Below, piece after piece: positions 55,933 to 64,000 of a DNA stretch of 64,000 bases. The stretch is from DAOSXA01 sp964526835. Its GTDB lineage: Bacteria > Zixibacteria > MSB-5A5 > GN15 > FEB-12. Location of the stretch: NCBI GenBank assembly GCA_964526835.1, contig CAZGMK010000003.1, positions 1 through 64,000 on the forward strand, read 5' to 3'. Numbering within the stretch: the first letter of the stretch is position 1; the number at the start of each line of letters is the position of its first letter. A program made the translations under genes and the position numbers. A model generated the notes under the pieces. The model was given only the letters and a program-made list of their open reading frames with translations. It searched no databases and was not told where the DNA came from.

Positions 55933-57732
55933 ATGATGAAAGAACTTCTATCCGGTAACGAAGCCGTCGCGCGGGGCGCCTGGGAGGCCGGAGTCAAACT
56001 CGCAGCCGCTTATCCCGGCACACCGTCAACCGAGATTCTCGAGACCCTCGCGGCCCGCTATCGCGACATCCACTCGCAGTGGTCGCCCAACGAGAAGGTG
56101 GCTTACGAGGTTGGAATAGGGGCCTCGCTGGGCGGGGGACGCACGCTGGTGACGATGAAGCACGTCGGCGTCAATGTGGCCGCCGATCCGTTTATGACTC
56201 ACGCCTATACCGGCGTGAATGCCGGGTTTGTGCTGGTATCAGCCGACGATCCGGAGATGCACTCCTCACAGAATGAGCAGGACAACCGTTTCTACGCCAA
56301 GTTCGCCCAGGTGCCCATGCTGGAACCCTCCGACAGCCAGGAGGCCAAAGACATGTGCATCGCGGCCTACGAGATATCCGAGAGATTCGACACTCCGGTA
56401 ATGCTGCGCGTGACTACGCGCATCTCACACTCAAAGGGTGTGGTCGAGTTGGGCGAACGCAAGGTCCCCAAGCAGGTACAGTTCAAGAAAGAACCGACCA
56501 AGTATGTGATGGTTCCCGGCCATGCCCGCGGCCGTCACGTGGTTGTCCGCGAACGACTGGCCAGGCTCGAAGATTACGCCGAGACAACCGAATTCAACCT
56601 GGTCGAGGACAACGGCAGCAAGATCGGTATTATTACCGGCGGAGTAGCTTACCAGTACACCAAGGAAGTTGCGCCGGACTTTGATTACCTGAAGCTCGGA
56701 TTCAGCTTCCCGTTGCCGATGAAGAAGATCGCCGACTTCATCAGAGCGCATGAGATGGTACTCGTCGTCGAGGAGTTGGAACCCTTCTACGAGGACCAGA
56801 TCCGTGCCGCGGGCCACGAGGTCGAGGGCAAGAAGTACTTCGGCCACCTGGGCGAGCTGTCGCCGTACCGCGTCGCCGAGGGCCTGAAGCAGGCCGGAGT
56901 CATCGATCGGGCCGCCGGGCCGGTCATGCCGCCGGAAGAGGGCATGTTCCCGCGCCCGCCGGTGCTCTGCCCGGGTTGTCCGCACAGGGGTATGTTCATG
57001 GCGCTGCGCAAACTGAGAGTTGCCGTGACCGGTGACATAGGATGTTACACTCTCGGCACGCTGCAGCCGCTGAACGCGCTGGATACATGCATATGCATGG
57101 GGGCGTCGGTCGGTAACGCCATCGGTATGGAGAAAGTGCAGGGCTATGACAGGGGAATCGTCGGGGTGATCGGCGACTCGACTTTCTTCCACAGTGGTGT
57201 TACGGGCCTGATGGATGCCGTATACAACAAGAGCAATGTTACCATCATCATACTGGACAACCGTGTCACTGCCATGACCGGGGGCCAGGAGCATCCCTCC
57301 ACCGGTCACACGCTCATGGGCGAGGAAGCCGGCATGATTGACATTCCCAAGCTATGCGAAGCGCTGGGAGTGAAGAATGTCCGCCGTGTCGACGCTTACA
57401 ACTACGAGGAGTGCCTTGAGGCTGTTAAGGAAGAAACGGAGCGCAGAGAGCCGTCGGTCATAATCACTGACCGTCCGTGTGTGCTAATGCCCAGGCGCAT
57501 CATGGACGAGCCTTACGCCGTCGATCTCGAACTCTGCACGGCCTGCACGCTTTGTTACCGGATCGCCTGTCCAGCCATAGCCGCCTCTGATGAGGTCAAC
57601 AAACGCGGTAATCCGAAGGCGGTCATCGACCCGAACCTGTGTACCGGCTGCACGCTATGCGCGCAGATCTGCCCGGAGGAGGCGATCATCCTGAAGAGCA
57701 AACTCGAGAAGACCGAGGTTAGTCATGGCTGA
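55933..57732 (+). CDS. iorA: Indolepyruvate:ferredoxin oxidoreductase, alpha subunit
   Basis: Oxidatively decarboxylates aryl-pyruvates from aromatic amino acids to aryl-acetyl-CoA, reducing ferredoxin. The 599 residues have an N-terminal pyrimidine domain (AAAYPGTPSTEILETLAARY), the TPP domain (VTGDIGCYTLGTLQPLNALD, IVGVIGDSTFFHSGVTGLMD, NRVTAMTGGQEHPSTGH) and a C-terminal ferredoxin domain with CTACTLCYRIACPA and CTGCTLCAQICPEE, enough for two [4Fe-4S] clusters. It overlaps iorB by eight bases. Confidence 0.94.
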   Translation: MMKELLSGNEAVARGAWEAGVKLAAAYPGTPSTEILETLAARYRDIHSQWSPNEKVAYEVGIGASLGGGRTLVTMKHVGVNVAADPFMTHAYTGVNAGFVLVSADDPEMHSSQNEQDNRFYAKFAQVPMLEPSDSQEAKDMCIAAYEISERFDTPVMLRVTTRISHSKGVVELGERKVPKQVQFKKEPTKYVMVPGHARGRHVVVRERLARLEDYAETTEFNLVEDNGSKIGIITGGVAYQYTKEVAPDFDYLKLGFSFPLPMKKIADFIRAHEMVLVVEELEPFYEDQIRAAGHEVEGKKYFGHLGELSPYRVAEGLKQAGVIDRAAGPVMPPEEGMFPRPPVLCPGCPHRGMFMALRKLRVAVTGDIGCYTLGTLQPLNALDTCICMGASVGNAIGMEKVQGYDRGIVGVIGDSTFFHSGVTGLMDAVYNKSNVTIIILDNRVTAMTGGQEHPSTGHTLMGEEAGMIDIPKLCEALGVKNVRRVDAYNYEECLEAVKEETERREPSVIITDRPCVLMPRRIMDEPYAVDLELCTACTLCYRIACPAIAASDEVNKRGNPKAVIDPNLCTGCTLCAQICPEEAIILKSKLEKTEVSHG

Positions 57733-58327
57733 TAAGGACTACAGCATATTGATTGTCGGCGTCGGCGGCCAGGGAGTTCTGCTGGCTTCGGAACTCATCT
57801 CGGAAGCGGCTATGCGCAGCGGATTCGATGTCAAGAAATCGGAGGTCCACGGCATGTCGCAGCGGGGGGGAGTAGTGTCATCACATGTTCGCATAGCGCC
57901 CAGGGTCTACTCGCCGACTATTCAATACGGCCAGTCCGATGTGGTCGTGGCCTTCGAGCAGGCCGAGGGTTTGCGCGCAGTCGACTGGCTGAAGAAAGAC
58001 GGGGTGATGATTACCTCGACTACCAGACTCGTTCCGGCGATCGTGACATCCAACAAGAAGCTGAGTTACCCCAGTGATCCGATTGGCAAGATGCGGGAAC
58101 TCGGCGCCAATCTCATCGCTATCGAGGCCGACAAGATCGCGGCCGAGCTGGGCAACCCGCGATTGGTCAACACTATATTGTTGGGAGCGCTCTCGAACTA
58201 TCTGCCCTTCGACCAGGCGATGTGGGATGAGGTAATCAAGGCCAAGGTCAAGGAGCGCTTCATCGACATTAACCTCAAAGCGCTGGCGCGCGGCCGCGAG
58301 ATCAAACTTCAACCGAGCGGGGCATAG
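57725..58327 (+). CDS. iorB: Indolepyruvate:ferredoxin oxidoreductase, beta subunit
   Basis: A 200-residue subunit corresponding to the gamma-type domain of 2-oxoacid:ferredoxin oxidoreductases. VGVGGQGVLLASELISEAAM is the signature, followed by VKKSEVHGMSQRGGVVSSHV and VVAFEQAEGLRAVDWLKKDG. Starts inside the end of iorA. Together they form the IorAB enzyme. Confidence 0.93.
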   Translation: MADKDYSILIVGVGGQGVLLASELISEAAMRSGFDVKKSEVHGMSQRGGVVSSHVRIAPRVYSPTIQYGQSDVVVAFEQAEGLRAVDWLKKDGVMITSTTRLVPAIVTSNKKLSYPSDPIGKMRELGANLIAIEADKIAAELGNPRLVNTILLGALSNYLPFDQAMWDEVIKAKVKERFIDINLKALARGREIKLQPSGA

Positions 58328-58334
58328 GGCAGTC

Positions 58335-59402
58335 ATGAAGCAGGGATTGCTCATCATCAACCCGGGTTCGACCTCGACCAAGATGGCGCTGTTTGATAGC
58401 GCCGAGGCGATCTCCACCGACGTCATCAGGCACGATCCCGATGAGCTGGCGAAGTTCGACAATGTCGCCGAGCAGTTTGATCTCCGCATGGAGGCGATCA
58501 ACCAGTGGATCGACAGTCTCAATCTGCCCGACGGGCAGCCGAAGGCCGTGGTTGGTCGCGGAGCTCCGCTCAAGCCGCTCGAGGGTGGGGCCTATAAGAT
58601 CACCGAGCAGCTTCTCGATGACCTGCGCCAAGCCAAATATTCCAACCATGCCTCCAACCTCGGCACCATTATTGCTCATCATCTCGGTGAGCGATTCGGA
58701 GTTCCATCGCTGATTTCGGATCCCATCACGGTTGACAACTTCACCGATGTGGCCAGGATAAGCGGCGTGCCGGAGATAGAACGCAAGTGCCGCGTGCACG
58801 CTCTGAATATCAAGGAAGTCTGTCGTCGGGAGGCGACTAAGCGGGGTAAGCTACTCGAGGAGGTTTCCTTTGTGGCGGTGCACATGGGTGGGGGCATATC
58901 GATCGCTTCGCTGCAGCGCGGCCGGGTTGTCGATGTCAACGATGCCCTTCTGGGCATGGGCCCTTTTTCGCCGGATAGGGCCGGTGCGCTCCCGATTGGC
59001 GGCCTGGTCAAGCTCTGTTACAGCGGCCAGTATACCGAGAAGGAAGTGGTCGCCAAGCTCTCCAAGAAGTCGGGCCTGGTGGCCTATCTGGGTAAGGCCG
59101 ACCTGCGCCAGGTCGAGGAGATGATCGAATCGGGTGACGAGAAAGCCAGACTCTATTTCAATGCTATGGCATATCAGATCGCCAAAGAAATCGGTGCGGC
59201 CGCGGTGGCGCTGGCGGGCCACTACGATGCCATTGTCCTGACCGGCGGCATGGCGCATTCCGAACGCCTTGTGGCACAGATCAGCAAGTATGTCGCCTTC
59301 CTCGGCGAGATCATCGTAGTGCCCGGCGAGCTTGAGATGGAAGCGCTGGCGGCGGCGGGGGTGCGGTACCTAAACGGAGACGAGCAGCTTAAGGAATACT
59401 GA
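58335..59402 (+). CDS. buk: Butyrate kinase-type acyl kinase
   Basis: An ASKHA kinase of 355 residues transferring phosphate between acyl phosphate and ADP. IINPGSTSTKMALFD is the phosphate-1 loop, FVAVHMGGGISIASLQRGRV the central motif, MGPFSPDRAGALPIGGLVKL the butyrate-kinase-specific segment and AIVLTGGMAHSERLVAQISK the adenosine motif. In the ior context it may act on aryl- or branched acyl phosphates, giving ATP. Confidence 0.9.
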   Translation: MKQGLLIINPGSTSTKMALFDSAEAISTDVIRHDPDELAKFDNVAEQFDLRMEAINQWIDSLNLPDGQPKAVVGRGAPLKPLEGGAYKITEQLLDDLRQAKYSNHASNLGTIIAHHLGERFGVPSLISDPITVDNFTDVARISGVPEIERKCRVHALNIKEVCRREATKRGKLLEEVSFVAVHMGGGISIASLQRGRVVDVNDALLGMGPFSPDRAGALPIGGLVKLCYSGQYTEKEVVAKLSKKSGLVAYLGKADLRQVEEMIESGDEKARLYFNAMAYQIAKEIGAAAVALAGHYDAIVLTGGMAHSERLVAQISKYVAFLGEIIVVPGELEMEALAAAGVRYLNGDEQLKEY

Positions 59403-59407
59403 GGGTT

Positions 59408-60370
59408 ATGAACCGGAAACCGATCCATTCGGCGCAGGAGCTCATCGACCGTGCGAGAGAGATCGCCGGTGAGGGGCGACGCAAGGCGGTAGCGGTGGCT
59501 GCCGCCCAGGACGCCGATGTAATCGGCGCGGTTGCCCAGGGACAAGCCGAGGGCTTTCTCGACGGGGTCCTGTGCGGCGATGAGAGTCGAATCTGCGACC
59601 TGGCCGATTCGCATGAAATCGACATCGGCAATCTGGAAATCCATCACCACGACAATGTCATGTCGGCCGCCCATGCTGCCGTGCAACTCGCAGCCGAGGG
59701 TAGGGCTGATGCTGTCATGAAGGGATTCCTGCCAACGTCGGCGCTTCTGCGGACCCTCGTCGATCGCAAATACGATCTCCGCGGCAGAAAGACGATATCG
59801 CATTGCGCGGTCTTGGATATACCCGGCTATCACAAGTTGTTGAACTTCACCGACGGCGGTATGGTGGTTCGTCCCGACAAGGAGACCAAGTACGAGATTC
59901 TGGAGAACGCGGTCACGGTCATGCGAGCGCTGGGTCTGTCGCCGGTCAAGATAGCCTTGTCGGCGGCCGTTCCGACGCCGACGGAGAAGGTGCCGCATAC
60001 TCTTTCAGATGTCGCCCACATCATCCCGCAGGCCGAGGCGAACCTGCGGGACATAGCCATTCAGGGGCCGCTCTCGATCGATCTGGCGTTGTCGCGTCAG
60101 GCTGCGGAGGCCTACGGAGCCACCGGCCCGGTGGTGGCCGATGCTGATATTTTCCTGGTGGATTCAATTGAGGAGTGCAACATAGTCAGCAAGGGTCTCA
60201 TCAACTTCGCCAAGGCAGTCTTCTCGGGAGTGATTGTCGGCGCCAAGGTCCCGGTCTCGCTGGTTTCCCGCACCGATACTATTATGAACAAGAAGTCCTC
60301 TCTGGCGCTGGCCTGCGTGTTGTCGGATTACTACCAACAGAGTCACATCTGGGATAAGGGAGGGCGCTGA
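59408..60370 (+). CDS. ptb: Phosphate butyryltransferase-type acyltransferase, copy 1
   Basis: A 320-residue acyl-CoA:phosphate acyltransferase. KAVAVAAAQDADVIGAVAQG, DAVMKGFLPTSALLRTLVDR and GPLSIDLALSRQAAEAYGAT match Ptb. VIVGAKVPVSLVSRTDTIMN near the end is the family C-terminal motif. It follows buk by five bases; product acyl phosphate would feed Buk. Confidence 0.88.
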   Translation: MNRKPIHSAQELIDRAREIAGEGRRKAVAVAAAQDADVIGAVAQGQAEGFLDGVLCGDESRICDLADSHEIDIGNLEIHHHDNVMSAAHAAVQLAAEGRADAVMKGFLPTSALLRTLVDRKYDLRGRKTISHCAVLDIPGYHKLLNFTDGGMVVRPDKETKYEILENAVTVMRALGLSPVKIALSAAVPTPTEKVPHTLSDVAHIIPQAEANLRDIAIQGPLSIDLALSRQAAEAYGATGPVVADADIFLVDSIEECNIVSKGLINFAKAVFSGVIVGAKVPVSLVSRTDTIMNKKSSLALACVLSDYYQQSHIWDKGGR

Positions 60371-60371
60371 T

Positions 60372-61310
60372 ATGACCCCGATCGATATCCCTGGCGTCAG
60401 CACCTTCGAACACCTGTCGGAGCGCGCCCGCAGGAAAGCACGCCGGGTCTGTCCTCGAGCCGCGCTGGTAGTTCCATCTGTACAAGGCTGGTTGTCGGCC
60501 TTCGATCGGGCGATCCGGGAGCAGTTGATTGATCCGATTGTGATCGGCGATGAGGAGCTCTGTCGTGAGAAGTGCGCGGAGTATGGCATTGGGTTGCCCG
60601 GTGCCCGGATCATCGATATTAACGAGCCCGACAAGGCGTTCCGGGTGGCTGCGCAGATGGCTGTGCGGGGGGAACTGGATCTGATCGTGAAGGGACGCGG
60701 GGCCACCGTTGAGTTTCTCAGCATTCTGCTGGAGAGAGAGACCGGGTTCGTGCCGAAGGGATCTACCCTTTCGCATGTCGGGGCGATCAAGCCGGAGGCT
60801 TACCGGAAGCTCCTGCTCCTGACCGATGCCGGCGTCATTCCTAATCCGGACCTGAAAACGAAACTGGCCCTCATCGCCAATCTCGGCAAAGCGGCTGCAC
60901 TTCTGGGTCTTGAGAAGCCCCGAGTCGCGGTCCTGGCGGCGGTTGAGGCTATATACCCGCAGATGCCGGTCACGATTGAAGCGGCGGTGCTGGCCAAGAT
61001 GTATGATCGCGGGCAGATCACGGAGGCGATCGTCGATGGTCCCCTGTCATTCGATTGCGCCATCGACATGGATGCCGCCCATGCCAAAGGACTCAAGGAG
61101 TCGCCGGTCGCCGGTCAGGCTGATGCGCTTCTGGCGCCGAACATAGAGACGGCCAACGGAATCTTCAAGTCGCTGGCGCTGTATGGCAAGTCGGAAACCG
61201 GCGGGATTCTGACGGGGGGTAAGGTACCGGTGGCGCTCGGCAATCGATGGGACTCCCCATTGACCCGCTATCATTCGATTGTGTTGGCAGTGCTGACCAG
61301 TTATCCCTAG
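60372..61310 (+). CDS. Phosphate butyryltransferase-type acyltransferase, copy 2
   Basis: A 312-residue paralogue of the preceding gene with one base between them. ARKARRVCPRAALVVPSVQG, DLIVKGRGATVEFLSILLER, GFVPKGSTLSHVGAIKPEAY and GPLSFDCAIDMDAAHAKGLK are comparable to copy 1, and GILTGGKVPVALGNRWDSPL closes it. The N-terminal substrate region has diverged most, so the pair may differ in acyl-CoA preference or form a heteromer. The stop is followed by a terminator. Confidence 0.82.
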   Translation: MTPIDIPGVSTFEHLSERARRKARRVCPRAALVVPSVQGWLSAFDRAIREQLIDPIVIGDEELCREKCAEYGIGLPGARIIDINEPDKAFRVAAQMAVRGELDLIVKGRGATVEFLSILLERETGFVPKGSTLSHVGAIKPEAYRKLLLLTDAGVIPNPDLKTKLALIANLGKAAALLGLEKPRVAVLAAVEAIYPQMPVTIEAAVLAKMYDRGQITEAIVDGPLSFDCAIDMDAAHAKGLKESPVAGQADALLAPNIETANGIFKSLALYGKSETGGILTGGKVPVALGNRWDSPLTRYHSIVLAVLTSYP

Positions 61311-61334
61311 TGATCCGGCTCAAATGCCCTTCGA

Positions 61335-61355
61335 CGGCCGCGGCCGGCCGCTTTT
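61335..61355 (+). terminator. Terminator of the ior-buk-ptb operon
   Basis: CGGCCG (61335-61340), loop CGGC, CGGCCG (61345-61350), then CTTTT (61351-61355). Confidence 0.65.
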
Positions 61356-61379
61356 CCCGCCTGCCGCGCCATTCTTTTG

Positions 61380-61408
61380 TTGACTGCAAGGGCGTCGACC
61401 AATATGAT
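61380..61408 (+). promoter_or_regulatory. Promoter of the mannose-1-phosphate guanylyltransferase operon
   Basis: TTGACT (61380-61385), 17-base spacer, TATGAT (61403-61408): five of six matches in each hexamer. Confidence 0.72.
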
Positions 61409-61447
61409 CCTTCAGTCCGGTGGACCTGAAGTTTAAGGGATGAATCC

Positions 61448-62527
61448 GTGATATACGGTGTGGTTATGGCCGGCGGGCGCGGTGAGCGTTTCTGGCCGCT
61501 TTCACGACGAGATAGGCCCAAGCAGTTCCTGAAGCTGACATCTGACAAAGTCATGCTCCAGGAGACTGTCGACCGTGTCCTGCCCTTGATTCCGCTGAGG
61601 AATATCCGGGTCGTCACCGGCGAATCCATGCAACCGCTGATAGAGAAACATATGGGCGACCTGCCCGCGGATATTGTTCTGACCGAACCAACCGGTCGCA
61701 ACACCTGTGCCGCCATCGGCCTGGCCGCCACGCACCTGCTTCATGAGGATCCAGAGGCGGTTCTCGTCGTGCTCTCGGCCGATCACCTGATACGCCCAGC
61801 CGATAAGCTGCTGGCTATCCTCAAGGAGGGAGCCACAATCGCGCAGGACCATAGGCATCTCATTACCCTTGGAGTGGTTCCAACCAGGGCCGAGACTGGT
61901 TACGGCTACATACGCCAGGGTGAGATGTTCGAGCACGAAGGGGAGAACCCGGTCTTTCATGTTTCGGCCTTTGCAGAGAAGCCAAAGGCTGTTCTGGCCA
62001 AGGAATACTATTTCAGCGGTGAGTATCTGTGGAACAGCGGCATGTTTATCTGGTCCGCCGCGGCCATACTGAAGGCTATCGAGCAGCATCAACCGGAGAT
62101 GTCGGCGCTGCTGAATGAGTACGCCAGGGCTATAGGCACCGACGCCGAGACCAGTGCTCGCCGTGAGCTGTACGATCGCATTCCAGCCGTCTCAATCGAC
62201 GTCGGCGTGCTGGAGCGGGCCGATAACGTATTGGTCATTAAGGCGGACCTGGTCTGGGATGATGTCGGCGACTGGAATTCGCTGTCCCGCTATCACACCC
62301 GCGACAACGACAATAACGTCGCCATCGGGCGGACGGTTATGCTGGAGAGTTACGAGACGACGGTGTTCAACGACGGCGATGGTCTGGTGGCCTGCCTCGG
62401 GATCTCTGACATTATCCTGGTGCGCTCCGGCGACATTGTGCTTGCGGTTCACAAGACCAAGGCGCAGCAAATCAAGAATCTGCTGGCGAAGCTCCAGGAG
62501 GACGATGAGAAGCGCAAGTACCTGTAG
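61448..62527 (+). CDS. manC: Mannose-1-phosphate guanylyltransferase
   Basis: Makes GDP-mannose for exopolysaccharide, lipopolysaccharide or glycosylation. A 359-residue nucleotidyltransferase with VVMAGGRGERFWPLSRRDRP and KQFLKL at the start, SADHLIRPADKLL, GYIRQG, FAEKP, LWNSGMFIWS and IKADLVWDDVGDWNSLSRYH. It lacks the C-terminal isomerase domain of bifunctional ManC proteins. The GTG start at 61448 is needed to keep the first strand before MAGGRGER. It overlaps the SPOR lipoprotein gene by 23 bases. Confidence 0.9.
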   Translation: MIYGVVMAGGRGERFWPLSRRDRPKQFLKLTSDKVMLQETVDRVLPLIPLRNIRVVTGESMQPLIEKHMGDLPADIVLTEPTGRNTCAAIGLAATHLLHEDPEAVLVVLSADHLIRPADKLLAILKEGATIAQDHRHLITLGVVPTRAETGYGYIRQGEMFEHEGENPVFHVSAFAEKPKAVLAKEYYFSGEYLWNSGMFIWSAAAILKAIEQHQPEMSALLNEYARAIGTDAETSARRELYDRIPAVSIDVGVLERADNVLVIKADLVWDDVGDWNSLSRYHTRDNDNNVAIGRTVMLESYETTVFNDGDGLVACLGISDIILVRSGDIVLAVHKTKAQQIKNLLAKLQEDDEKRKYL

Positions 62528-63107
62528 TCTTGTATTCCTGCTCTTCCTGCTTGCGGGCTGTACGCAGCCCGAGAAACCGGGGCTGGAGGAGCCCGGCGAG
62601 GAGCAGGTTGGACCACCCGAAGATGTCCGCATCGATCCCCTGGCTTTGGCCGAGGACCGAGTTGTGGTCCCTGAGGATTATCCTCGGCGGATGACGGGCC
62701 AAGCGGATCAGGAGTCCAGCGAAGCGTTGCCACCTCAGCCAATAGATGGCGCTCCCGCGGATGCTCTGGATATAAGCCGGCAGCTTACCGGGCAGGCATA
62801 TCGAGTACAGCTACACTCGACCCTTCTCTACCGGGAAGCCCAGAACGCCCGTAGGGTCGCCGAAGAGATCTTCGACCGTCCGATTCATGTCGACTATGAG
62901 GTACCGTACTTCAAGGTGAGGGTCGGCACCTTCGAGAGCCGCGACGATGCCGAGGAATACAGTCTGCGGGCGCGCGGCGCCGGTTACCAGGATGCCTGGG
63001 TGGTAATCGTCAACCTTGATGTCAAAGAACCTGAACCGCTTTATGATTCGCTTCCTTCAGATTCCGACAGCCCGCTGAACGACTATGATACCAACAACGA
63101 TGGCTGA
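62505..63107 (+). CDS. SPOR-domain lipoprotein
   Basis: A 200-residue protein with a lipoprotein signal (lipobox LLAGC, Cys19), an acidic/proline-rich linker and a SPOR domain (YRVQLHSTLLYREAQNARRV, YFKVRVGTFESRDDAEEYSL) that binds denuded glycan at division sites. ATG 62505 has AGGAGG six bases upstream; it lies inside the end of manC. Confidence 0.85.
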   Translation: MRSASTCSLVFLLFLLAGCTQPEKPGLEEPGEEQVGPPEDVRIDPLALAEDRVVVPEDYPRRMTGQADQESSEALPPQPIDGAPADALDISRQLTGQAYRVQLHSTLLYREAQNARRVAEEIFDRPIHVDYEVPYFKVRVGTFESRDDAEEYSLRARGAGYQDAWVVIVNLDVKEPEPLYDSLPSDSDSPLNDYDTNNDG

Positions 63108-63741
63108 TATCACTGTCTTGGCGACATCCGGGCCCCGGGAGTTGTTAGCGGTGTCACGTGCGGCCGCCTGCCTGGCGGACGGAGGACTGATCGTGGCGCC
63201 GACAGAGACTCGGTACGGTATGCTGGTTCGAGCCGACGACGCCGCGGCGGTGCAGCGCTTGTGTCGACTCAAGGGGCGCTCCGACAATGCTCCGGTTTCG
63301 GTCTTTGTATCCGACCTTGGATCGATCGACGCCGTCGCCGAAATGACTCCCGCCGCCCGGCGTCTGGCGGAGCAGTTTCTGCCGGGTCCGCTAACCCTGA
63401 TCCTGCCGGCCAGGGTTGAGTATCCGTGTCCGGTAGTGGTGGATGGGTCTATCGGGATCCGCATTTCGGCTCTGCGTCTGATCACGGAACTGGTTGAGCA
63501 GGTGGGTGTTCCCCTGACCGCTACTTCGGCCAATCCCAGTGGGCGGCCGGAGGCTGAGACGATTGATCAGGTGGTTGCCGCCTTCGGCAATCGAGTGGAT
63601 ATCTATCTGGACGGCGGACCGCTGAAGGGGCCGGTTTCGACAGTAGTAGACTGCCGGGACGATGTGGTACGGATACTGCGCCAGGGGGCTGTGGCCGCCG
63701 GCGAGGTTCAGGCTGTATTGAAGAAAGGAAGCAGTGGCTGA
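63100..63741 (+). CDS. tsaC: Threonylcarbamoyl-AMP synthase (TsaC/YrdC)
   Basis: Makes threonylcarbamoyl-AMP for the t6A37 modification of ANN-decoding tRNAs. The 213 residues contain VAPTETRYGMLVRADDAAAV, LKGRSDNAPVSVFVSD, LPGPLTLILPA, IGIRISALRLITELVEQVGV and LTATSANPSGRPEAETIDQV. The ATG at 63100 (MADITVLATSG) gives an eight-base overlap with the previous stop; an ATG at 63085 is also possible. Confidence 0.9.
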   Translation: MADITVLATSGPRELLAVSRAAACLADGGLIVAPTETRYGMLVRADDAAAVQRLCRLKGRSDNAPVSVFVSDLGSIDAVAEMTPAARRLAEQFLPGPLTLILPARVEYPCPVVVDGSIGIRISALRLITELVEQVGVPLTATSANPSGRPEAETIDQVVAAFGNRVDIYLDGGPLKGPVSTVVDCRDDVVRILRQGAVAAGEVQAVLKKGSSG

Positions 63742-64000
63742 TAAGTTCGTCATAATGTACGTTTGCACCGGCAACACATGCCGTTCGCCGATGGCCGAAG
63801 GAGCAATGCGGATGCTGCTGGAAAGGGAGCGTCCGGGCCGCGCCGAGGTCATCTCGGCCGGCACTCATGCGGCCGAGGGATTTCCGGCCACAGAGTACGC
63901 TCGGGAAGCGGCCAAGGTGTGGGAGGTCGACATTTCCGGCCATGAATCCCGGCCCCTGACCTCGACTCTGATCAATCGCGCGGATCTGATCTTTGCCATG
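63734..64000 (+). CDS. Low-molecular-weight phosphatase of YwlE type (3' end outside window)
   Basis: The first 89 residues of a phosphatase from GTG 63734, open to the window edge. VCTGNTCRSPMAEG is the P-loop (Cys-x5-Arg) and has Thr where tyrosine phosphatases usually have Ile/Leu; that Thr marks the YwlE group of protein-arginine phosphatases. VISAGTHAAEGFPATEYARE and SRPLTSTLINRADLIFAM continue the family. It overlaps tsaC by eight bases, the same pairing as ywlC-ywlE in Bacillus. Confidence 0.85.
   Translation, partial: MADKFVIMYVCTGNTCRSPMAEGAMRMLLERERPGRAEVISAGTHAAEGFPATEYAREAAKVWEVDISGHESRPLTSTLINRADLIFAM

Overview
The window is a high-GC bacterial chromosome segment with dense, co-directional, often overlapping operons. 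It has no rRNA, tRNA, CRISPR array, insertion sequence or phage gene that I could recognise. The gene mix is a Tol-Pal envelope system with several lipoproteins (so a double-membrane cell), a SufBCD system with SufU/SufT, strict-anaerobe-type ferredoxin oxidoreductases, ADP-forming acyl-CoA synthetase, pyruvate phosphate dikinase, and a lipoprotein with dockerin-like GDVNCDG segments. This suggests a largely uncultured anaerobic or microaerophilic lineage of the FCB/Zixibacteria kind. That placement is an inference from gene content, not a phylogenetic result.

Layout. 1-370: C-terminal end of an Mrr-type restriction endonuclease. 483-5234 (minus): smpB, amidase, murI, a HEPN-like gene and rdgB; the HEPN-like gene looks inserted into a housekeeping operon. 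5471-6534: a lone receiver protein and a PhaR DNA-binding domain fused to a phasin-like tail, with a consensus promoter and an embedded 19-bp palindrome. 6606-13945 (minus): tolQ-tolR-tonB/tolA-tolB-pal-cpoB, an unknown gene, ligA. 14435-18213 (minus): three genes including a MutL-type ASKHA protein without any glutamate mutase nearby.

18694-30074: the most unusual region. Twelve membrane-protein genes form three tandem copies of one four-gene cassette (A-B-C-D, A-B-C-D, A-B-C-D). A is an FN3-like ectodomain plus a cytoplasmic DUF6754-type domain, B is a six-helix membrane protein, C is an extracytoplasmic alpha/beta-like domain held by N- and C-terminal helices, and D is a multi-pass protein. 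Copies have diverged to roughly half identity but keep order and translational coupling, so this looks like an ancient triplicated membrane complex of unknown function.

30461-37064: a Lys/Arg-rich small protein, pyruvate phosphate dikinase carrying histone-H1-like basic tails, ADP-forming acetyl-CoA synthetase and a small membrane protein, followed by gltX. 38516-41320: a peroxide-defence run of rubrerythrin, rubredoxin-like protein, peroxiredoxin, a second peroxiredoxin whose catalytic residue is encoded by in-frame TGA (selenocysteine, with a SECIS-like hairpin), and ferredoxin-NADP reductase. 41331-47558: nadA, an E2 lipoyl acyltransferase with lipB, fabL-type enoyl-ACP reductase, a SIMPL protein and a secreted lipoprotein. 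47707-54238 (minus): an Rrf2-regulated sufCBD-Rieske-sufS-sufU-sufT operon. 54535-55668: MntP-like transporter and a CGGC protein. 55933-61310: iorA-iorB-buk-ptb-ptb, an amino-acid fermentation module that can recover ATP from acyl-CoA. 61448-64000: mannose-1-phosphate guanylyltransferase, a SPOR lipoprotein, tsaC and the start of a YwlE-like phosphatase.
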